From: an uncultured Lachnospiraceae bacterium
Lineage (GTDB): Bacteria; Bacillota; Clostridia; Lachnospirales; Lachnospiraceae
Assembly (NCBI GenBank): GCA_947629525.1
Contig: CANREB010000007.1
Coordinates: 26,371 to 90,370 of the forward strand
DNA length: 64,000 bases
Direction: 5' to 3'
Below are positions 58,947 to 64,000 of this stretch, one piece after another. The translations under genes were made by a program, and so were the position numbers. A model generated the notes under the pieces. That model had not been told where the DNA came from, ran no database searches, and saw only the letters and a list, made by a program, of their open reading frames with translations. Within the stretch, counting starts at the first letter, position 1. Every line of letters starts with the position of its first letter.

Positions 58947-59708
58947 ATGAGCATTAATGCGATTAACAGCCACAGCACCCATAACCTGTACGCACAACTG
59001 TCAAGCGGCAAGAAAGTCAACAGCGCGGCGGATAATGCGGCGGCGCTTGCCATTATCGAGAAGATATTAAAAGAAGAGAACGGCTTGAACGTTGGCACAC
59101 AGAACGCATGGCAGGGTACCGGTGTGATAAATGTGGCGGACGGAGCGATGAGCGGCATAACCGATTCACTGCAGAGGATGAATGAACTCGGTATATATGC
59201 CCAAAACGGTCTTCTTTCTGATTCTGACAGAGAAATGGTTCAGATGGAAGTTGACCAGCTCAAACAGGATATTCAGTCGTTATCACAGAACACCACGTTA
59301 AACGAGAAAAGACTTTTGGACGGAAGTATGGCGGATATGCATCTTGCCACCAATCCGAGAGGCGGCGGTATGAGTATACAGATGGTCGATACCACGCTTC
59401 AGTCTCTTGGCATAGCGGATTTTAACGTCACGAGGGATTTTGACCTTGATGCCATCAGCGGCGCGATGGAGAAAGTGTCGCGTGCGAGGAGCAATATGGG
59501 AGCATCGGCGAACGGTCTTGAGCATGTGCGCAACTACAATAACTTAGCTGCATATAATCTGACAGCGTCAAGGAGCCGCATGGAGGACACGGATATGGCA
59601 AAAGCCGCATCCGAACTCAAAAACAACAGAATACTTGAACACTTTAAGCTTATGATGCAGAAGCAGAACCAAAAGCAGAGAATGAGCATAATGGGTGCAA
59701 TGATCTAA
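58947..59708 (+). CDS. Atypical flagellin-like protein
   Basis: 253 residues from the ATG at 58947 behind AGGAGGG. The helical core is clear: LYAQLSSGKKVNSAADNAAA, then WQGTGVINVADGAMSGITDS and LDQLKQDIQSLSQNTTLNEK-like sequence, and a C-terminal SRMEDTDMAKAASELKNNRI. It starts directly at the SSGKKVN region, so about 20 residues of the usual D0 terminal helix are absent, and the C-terminus (RMSIMGAMI) lacks the usual ending. A minor filament or cap-like component is possible. It has its own promoter and terminator. Confidence 0.85.
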   Translation: MSINAINSHSTHNLYAQLSSGKKVNSAADNAAALAIIEKILKEENGLNVGTQNAWQGTGVINVADGAMSGITDSLQRMNELGIYAQNGLLSDSDREMVQMEVDQLKQDIQSLSQNTTLNEKRLLDGSMADMHLATNPRGGGMSIQMVDTTLQSLGIADFNVTRDFDLDAISGAMEKVSRARSNMGASANGLEHVRNYNNLAAYNLTASRSRMEDTDMAKAASELKNNRILEHFKLMMQKQNQKQRMSIMGAMI

Positions 59709-59759
59709 GGGATAAAAAGGACGGTCATCCCAATGTCATTAAGTTAATATGGCGAATCG

Positions 59760-59799
59760 AGATCTCAGTATTAGAAATAATACCGGGATCTTTTTATTT
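59760..59799 (+). terminator. Terminator of the flagellin gene
   Basis: Long imperfect stem (59760-59773 with 59778-59791, one mismatch, one G-T pair) closed by a GAAA tetraloop and followed by TTTTATTT. Confidence 0.88.
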
Positions 59800-59872
59800 G
59801 CCCAAAATTGCAGGATAAGAAGCAGGAGTTTCAAGCCTGCCGATACGATGTGCTATGATTTTGTTTGAATAA

Positions 59873-60499
<627 letters not shown>

Positions 60500-60503
60500 G
60501 AAC

Positions 60504-60527
60504 TGTCAAAAGGTGTACTTTTTGACA
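60504..60527 (+). repeat. Recombinase-type crossover site 1 (centre GT)
   Basis: Near-palindrome: left half TGTCAAAAGGT (60504-60514), centre GT (60515-60516), right half ACTTTTTGACA (60517-60527); halves agree at 10 of 11. It starts five bases after the recombinase stop codon. Confidence 0.7.
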
Positions 60528-60586
60528 ATACTCTTCGTTGAACGGAATCATTTCCTAATTAAAATTTACAATCTTCAAAAAAGCAC

Positions 60587-60615
60587 TTGCAAACTGCTTG
60601 TTATGTATATATAAT
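60587..60615 (+). promoter_or_regulatory. Promoter lying between the two inverted sites, aimed at the TnpB-like gene
   Basis: TTGCAA (60587-60592), a 17-bp spacer, TATAAT (60610-60615). It lies in the 129-bp segment between the two crossover-type sites, so inversion of the segment would turn it away from the downstream gene and toward the recombinase gene. Confidence 0.75.
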
Positions 60616-60632
60616 ATTATTGTTAGTGGTAG

Positions 60633-60656
60633 TTTCAAAAAGTACACTTTTTGACA
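60633..60656 (+). repeat. Recombinase-type crossover site 2 (centre AC, inverted relative to site 1)
   Basis: Left half TTTCAAAAAGT (60633-60643), centre AC (60644-60645), right half ACTTTTTGACA (60646-60656); halves agree at 10 of 11. As reverse complement its centre reads GT as in site 1, so the two sites are oriented head-to-head. About 129 bp separates the centres. Confidence 0.7.
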
Positions 60657-60692
60657 ATACTTGTTCAAAGAACGGGGGCGGAGTCCGTGCCT

Positions 60693-62144
60693 GTGAAGAA
60701 TGCAGGAGCAGAAACGGCATCGCAGTACAGCGGCGGTGATGAGTTACCGCAGGACGGCAGGAAGATATGTAAGGCTGTACATCAGTACAGCAAAGGAAAG
60801 ATTAGCAGTGAAGACATGGATGTGCTCATGGACATAGGACATGGGTGCATGGTTGTTAAAAATTATATTTACCAAAAATATGGGGGAATCAAAAGCCTTT
60901 CAAAGGTGTATTCCGGCTATGAGATTGATTCTGAAGTAAGGGCAGCCAGATTTAGGGAAAAGATAGGTCTTCCCAGCGTGTATTTTTCCGCATCCGTGAG
61001 CAGGGCATTAGCTGATATCAAGATTATGTGGGCACAAGTAAGAAACGGAATAAATGATGCTGTCAGCAGGAATGAACGATTTTCGCCAGAGGACAGGCAC
61101 TATATCCGCTTTGTACTAAAAACAGATATCTGTTATTGGAATATATTGAACGAAAAAGCAGCGCCGCTTCCTGAAAAGATACAGTCCGGGTATGAAAAAG
61201 TCATTGCAGAGCTTGGAGACGGGAGCAGAGAGCGCGTAAAAAACCTCAACAGGTATATATGCAGGCAGACGAGAAAAAGGCTGCACAGGCAGCATACAGA
61301 TAATGAGCTGTATTTTACCATTAAAAAGCAAGGCTACAGATATGGAGAATTGGATGGAACACATGGAATATTTCTTGCTACAAAGATAAACAGAAAAAGA
61401 ATCTTTATACCGCTGACGGATCAAAATACCTATGACAGAATGCTTGACATTAAACTTAATCCTCAAAATAGGACAATAGAAATAATAGTATCCCTTTTTA
61501 TAAATATAAGACGGCATGAGGACTATACAAATGAAGTCGGCATTTCGCTTGGCTTGTGGAATATGATTACGACAAGCACAGGAAACGTATATGGCAGCGA
61601 ATTTGGCAGAATGCAGAATGAGATTTCTGATTATATTTTAAAAGAAATGCGCCAAAACGGAAAGATGAAGGCATGTGATACAAAAAAGTATGCGGCAGAC
61701 AGGGCAAAAATGGACGCGGCTCTTAAAAATTATATAAACAGGGAAATTAACAGAATGCTGGAGAGTGAAAAGCCTAAAGCAATATATATGGCAAAGCTTC
61801 CGCGTAATCCGGGCATGTCTATGAAGGGCACGGGTGACACCTATTTTCTCAAGCTGTGGAGAAAAGGCTTCGTAACGGAACGGCTACAGTGGAAATGCCG
61901 GAAAAATGGGATCCAAATCACAGAAGTAATCGGAAAAGACATTGGCATTGAATGCAGCGCCTGTGGGAAGAAAGGACATATAGAAGGCGAGCGTTTTCAA
62001 TGTCAGGTATGCGGGTTTGAAGAAAATAAGAAAATAAACAGCGCAAAAAATGCCATGATAAGGGGAAAAACAGGAAAACAGCTCAATAAGAAATTTCCTC
62101 AGACCAAGAATGAGAAAGCTGCAAAAGAAATGGCAGAACAATAA
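60693..62144 (+). CDS. Nuclease-dead TnpB-family protein (TldR-like)
   Basis: 483 residues from the GTG at 60693, with GGAG 9 nt upstream; GTG at 60687 is an alternative. The C-terminal half fits TnpB: the RuvC-I motif usually reading GIDLG is GISLGL (Ser at 61545-61547); the RuvC-II Glu position is Ala in IYMAKL (61791); the RuvC-III Asp position before NxA is Lys in KKINSAKN (62031). All three catalytic acids are therefore gone. The zinc finger (CSACG, CQVCG) is intact. DNA binding without cleavage is expected, as in TnpB-derived repressors. Adjacent recombinase, ncRNA and flagellin are discussed below. Confidence 0.82.
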   Translation: MKNAGAETASQYSGGDELPQDGRKICKAVHQYSKGKISSEDMDVLMDIGHGCMVVKNYIYQKYGGIKSLSKVYSGYEIDSEVRAARFREKIGLPSVYFSASVSRALADIKIMWAQVRNGINDAVSRNERFSPEDRHYIRFVLKTDICYWNILNEKAAPLPEKIQSGYEKVIAELGDGSRERVKNLNRYICRQTRKRLHRQHTDNELYFTIKKQGYRYGELDGTHGIFLATKINRKRIFIPLTDQNTYDRMLDIKLNPQNRTIEIIVSLFINIRRHEDYTNEVGISLGLWNMITTSTGNVYGSEFGRMQNEISDYILKEMRQNGKMKACDTKKYAADRAKMDAALKNYINREINRMLESEKPKAIYMAKLPRNPGMSMKGTGDTYFLKLWRKGFVTERLQWKCRKNGIQITEVIGKDIGIECSACGKKGHIEGERFQCQVCGFEENKKINSAKNAMIRGKTGKQLNKKFPQTKNEKAAKEMAEQ

Positions 62145-62190
62145 ACGGTCAAGCGATCCGTCCGGAAGATGAGCCGATTTGGAAGTCGGT

Positions 62191-62219
62191 TTTACCGCAG
62201 ATATTTTAGTAAATATAAT
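62191..62219 (+). promoter_or_regulatory. Promoter of the hairpin-rich non-coding RNA
   Basis: TTTACC (62191-62196), a 17-bp spacer, TATAAT (62214-62219). It is 47 nt after the TnpB-like stop and points into a stretch with no convincing gene. Confidence 0.6.
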
Positions 62220-62225
62220 GCGGAC

Positions 62226-62447
62226 TGTGGCGGACGGCATCTTGATATAAAAACAAAAAAGGGCGTTGGGGATATTCAAAAACAGGTACGCCTGTATCCT
62301 GTGAACTTAGATTTCCCACGAATGGGAACTAAGATTAGCGGGAAACAAAGCCAAACTGATTTGTTTGGCACCGCCCAAACGGGCGGCTGTGGTTCCTTAT
62401 TTATCCAATGTATTGCGCATGGCATCTGATTGCCATGCGCGGATAAT
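62226..62447 (+). ncRNA. Putative structured RNA, candidate guide RNA of the TnpB-like protein
   Basis: Five consecutive hairpins: ACAGG/CCTGT (62282-62295); CTTAG-TTCCCA-CGAA-TGGGAA-CTAAG (62306-62333); GCCAAAC/GTTTGGC (62350-62369); CCGCCC/GGGCGG (62371-62386); and a 10-bp stem GCGCATGGCA/TGCCATGCGC (62415-62440) enclosed by TTATCC/GGATAA (62401-62446). The last lacks a T-run, so it is not a standard terminator. TnpB guide RNAs are encoded at the 3' side of the gene, matching this place. The guide segment cannot be located by eye. Confidence 0.5.
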
Positions 62448-62483
62448 GCAGGAAGCGGCTGTGAAAGGAGTCTAGGCTATATA

Positions 62484-64000
62484 ATGAGAAAAGCGCAGAA
62501 AAAAGAAATATTAGATATCATAAACAGCCTGCAGAAGGCTCATGAAGAAATAAAGAATGCGCTTGCGCAGAATAATGCTGCTTATGCCCGGGATATGATT
62601 GCGGAATGTCAGGCAGCGGCGGTGTCCATAGGAGAAACCATTGAAAAATCAGAAGGCGAAGGACATGTCAGCGTATCGTGCCTTGAAGAATACTGCGAGC
62701 TGTTGTTTCGGGTTTATGAAGACATCAATAGCGGAAACGCAAATGCAAACAAAACATATAAGATATTGCGTAAACAGCTTATAAAAATAGAAAACAGCAT
62801 AAAAAACGATATTGTTGTAAGGAAAGAAATGGTGTTCTTTCCTTATAAAGCGTCTATGTGGGACAGTTTGGAGAGCATTTATCTGGCGGCGAAAGCAGAT
62901 CCGGAATGTGATGCATACTGCGTTCCAATCCCCTATTATGATTTAAATTCAGACCGAAGTCTTGGAAAGATGCACTATGAAGGGAATGATTATCCGAAAG
63001 ATATCGAGATTACGGACTGGCAGGAATATGATTTTGAGCATATCATGCCGGATGTCATTTATACGCATAATCCTTATGACGATTGGAATACTGTCACAAG
63101 CATTCATCCGAGGTTTTATTCGGCAAATTTAAAGAAATATACGAATTGCCTTGTATATGTGCCATATTATGCGACAACTGGCGGTATGAGCGAGGGACAA
63201 AAGACGCTGCCGGTATATTTTAATGCGGATTATATAGTGATACAGTCGGAAAAGTACAGGAAGTTTTTTGACCCGAGAATACCTGATGAAAAATTTCTGC
63301 CGCTCGGCTCGCCAAAGTTTGACGCGGTAATAAAGAAATGCCAGAATCCTCCGCAGGCGCCGGAAGAGTGGAAGGAAAAGATGTACGCGAAGGATGGCAG
63401 CAGGAAAAAAGTTTATTTTTACAATACGTCAATCGGCGGAATGCTTGACAATACAGAGAACTTTCTGAAAAAGATGCGGTATGTGTTTGACAGCTTCAAA
63501 GGCAGGGATGATGTGTGTCTGCTGTGGAGGCCGCATCCGCTGATGGATTCCACATTTGACAGCATGAGAGCGCAGTACAAGCCGGAATATGAGGCTGTTA
63601 AAAAAGAATACATAGAAAGCGGAACGGGAATATATGATACGACGCCATATATTGAGGACGCTATTGCGTTGAGCGATGTGTATATCGGGGATGCGGCTAC
63701 AAGCGTGACCTCGCTTTTCGGAGTGGCGGGCAAACCGATGTTTATACTTAATAACAGTATAGATACACCGCCCGCGGAGGATGACATAAAAGCCCTAATG
63801 TTCCAGACGCCGTTTCAGACGCCGGACGGCTTATATCATGATAAATATTATGTGTCGTATAATAATAAGCTTTATTATCTGCCTGATAATGATACGGACT
63901 ATAAGTACTTTTGTGATCTCTCCGAATATTACGGGGGCGGATATTATATCAGAGCATTTGACTATAAAGATAAGGTATATGTGTTCCCAAATAATGCGCA
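62484..64000 (+). CDS. CDP-glycerol glycerophosphotransferase-like protein, 3' end cut
   Basis: At least 505 residues, frame still open at the window end. The start ATG at 62484 has AAAGGAG about 13 nt upstream. The N-terminal 120 residues are helical (EILDIINSLQKAHEEIKNAL). The rest resembles the CDP-glycerol/poly(glycerophosphate) transferase fold: PVYFNADYIVIQSEKY, FLPLGSPKFDAV, VCLLWRPHPLMDS, and ALSDVYIGDAATSVTSLFGV. Family members build teichoic-acid-like polymers; in Clostridia some lie in flagellin-modification loci, which would fit the flagellin gene upstream. The acceptor is unknown. Confidence 0.8.
   Translation, partial: MRKAQKKEILDIINSLQKAHEEIKNALAQNNAAYARDMIAECQAAAVSIGETIEKSEGEGHVSVSCLEEYCELLFRVYEDINSGNANANKTYKILRKQLIKIENSIKNDIVVRKEMVFFPYKASMWDSLESIYLAAKADPECDAYCVPIPYYDLNSDRSLGKMHYEGNDYPKDIEITDWQEYDFEHIMPDVIYTHNPYDDWNTVTSIHPRFYSANLKKYTNCLVYVPYYATTGGMSEGQKTLPVYFNADYIVIQSEKYRKFFDPRIPDEKFLPLGSPKFDAVIKKCQNPPQAPEEWKEKMYAKDGSRKKVYFYNTSIGGMLDNTENFLKKMRYVFDSFKGRDDVCLLWRPHPLMDSTFDSMRAQYKPEYEAVKKEYIESGTGIYDTTPYIEDAIALSDVYIGDAATSVTSLFGVAGKPMFILNNSIDTPPAEDDIKALMFQTPFQTPDGLYHDKYYVSYNNKLYYLPDNDTDYKYFCDLSEYYGGGYYIRAFDYKDKVYVFPNNA

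Noticed and set aside
60651..60692. TTG at 60651 as start of the TnpB-like gene
   Set aside because: It lies inside the second palindromic site, has no ribosome site, and the following GTG codons have a GGAG with fitting spacing.
60500..60692. The two palindromes as CRISPR repeats
   Set aside because: Only two copies, 129 bp apart, opposite central bases, and no third repeat or cas gene.
62169..62429. An 86-codon open frame overlapping the hairpin-rich stretch behind the TnpB-like gene
   Set aside because: No ribosome site, overlaps five hairpins and a promoter, and the composition is explained by the RNA-like stem structure. Some phrases look protein-like (PVNLDFPRMGTK), so a former C-terminal extension of a TnpB relative is not fully excluded.

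Overview
The window looks like a chromosomal segment of a motile, Gram-positive anaerobe of the Lachnospiraceae (Clostridia). The support is Clostridia-type gene content (four-subunit pyruvate:ferredoxin oxidoreductase, class B sortase, BmpA-type lipoprotein transporter, PrsA-like foldase), strong AGGAGG ribosome binding sites, consensus sigma-A promoters, a CIRCE element, and a cassette resembling the DUF5717/DUF5716 families, which I recall mainly from Lachnospiraceae. The species cannot be told from the sequence. Both ends cut genes: a PfkB-family kinase on the left and a CDP-glycerol-type glycerophosphotransferase on the right.

Layout. 0-10 kb: PfkB kinase, two small membrane proteins, guaB, a DHH phosphoesterase / small protein / FHA protein cluster, and porGDAB. 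10-21 kb: clpB, three surface O-acylation genes (acyltransferase-3, SGNH hydrolase, MBOAT), a PrsA-like lipoprotein and htpG behind a CIRCE element. 20.6-29.5 kb: pilT, a DUF1653 protein, a GT2 glycosyltransferase, glyA, a GH3-like membrane protein, a frameshifted small gene, sortase B, tRNA-Gly(GCC), and a SulP transporter with a small partner. 29.5-41.5 kb: GH95, a LytTR regulator, a chemoreceptor, a GH31 alpha-xylosidase, a beta-CASP metallohydrolase, thyA-folA and ilvE. 41.6-48.6 kb: an uncharacterised four-gene cassette (giant helical-repeat protein, degenerate Hsp70/actin-fold protein, TPR-like protein, two-TM coiled-coil protein). 48.6-58.9 kb: purC-purF-purB-purA followed by a BmpA-type nucleoside ABC transporter, which pairs purine synthesis with purine uptake.

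59-64 kb is the most unusual region. A short atypical flagellin gene is followed by a small serine recombinase that appears to start at an ATC codon, then a TnpB-family protein that has lost all three RuvC catalytic acids while keeping its zinc finger, then a hairpin-rich non-coding stretch with its own promoter, then a glycerophosphotransferase. Between the recombinase and the dead TnpB lie two near-palindromic 24-bp sites. Their central dinucleotides (GT and AC) put them in inverted orientation, and between them sits a consensus promoter aimed at the TnpB gene. I read this as a candidate phase-variable switch controlling a nuclease-dead, RNA-guided regulator next to a flagellin gene. The sequence facts are direct; the function is inference.

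No CRISPR array, rRNA or intact insertion sequence was seen. Most start choices were made from Shine-Dalgarno spacing.
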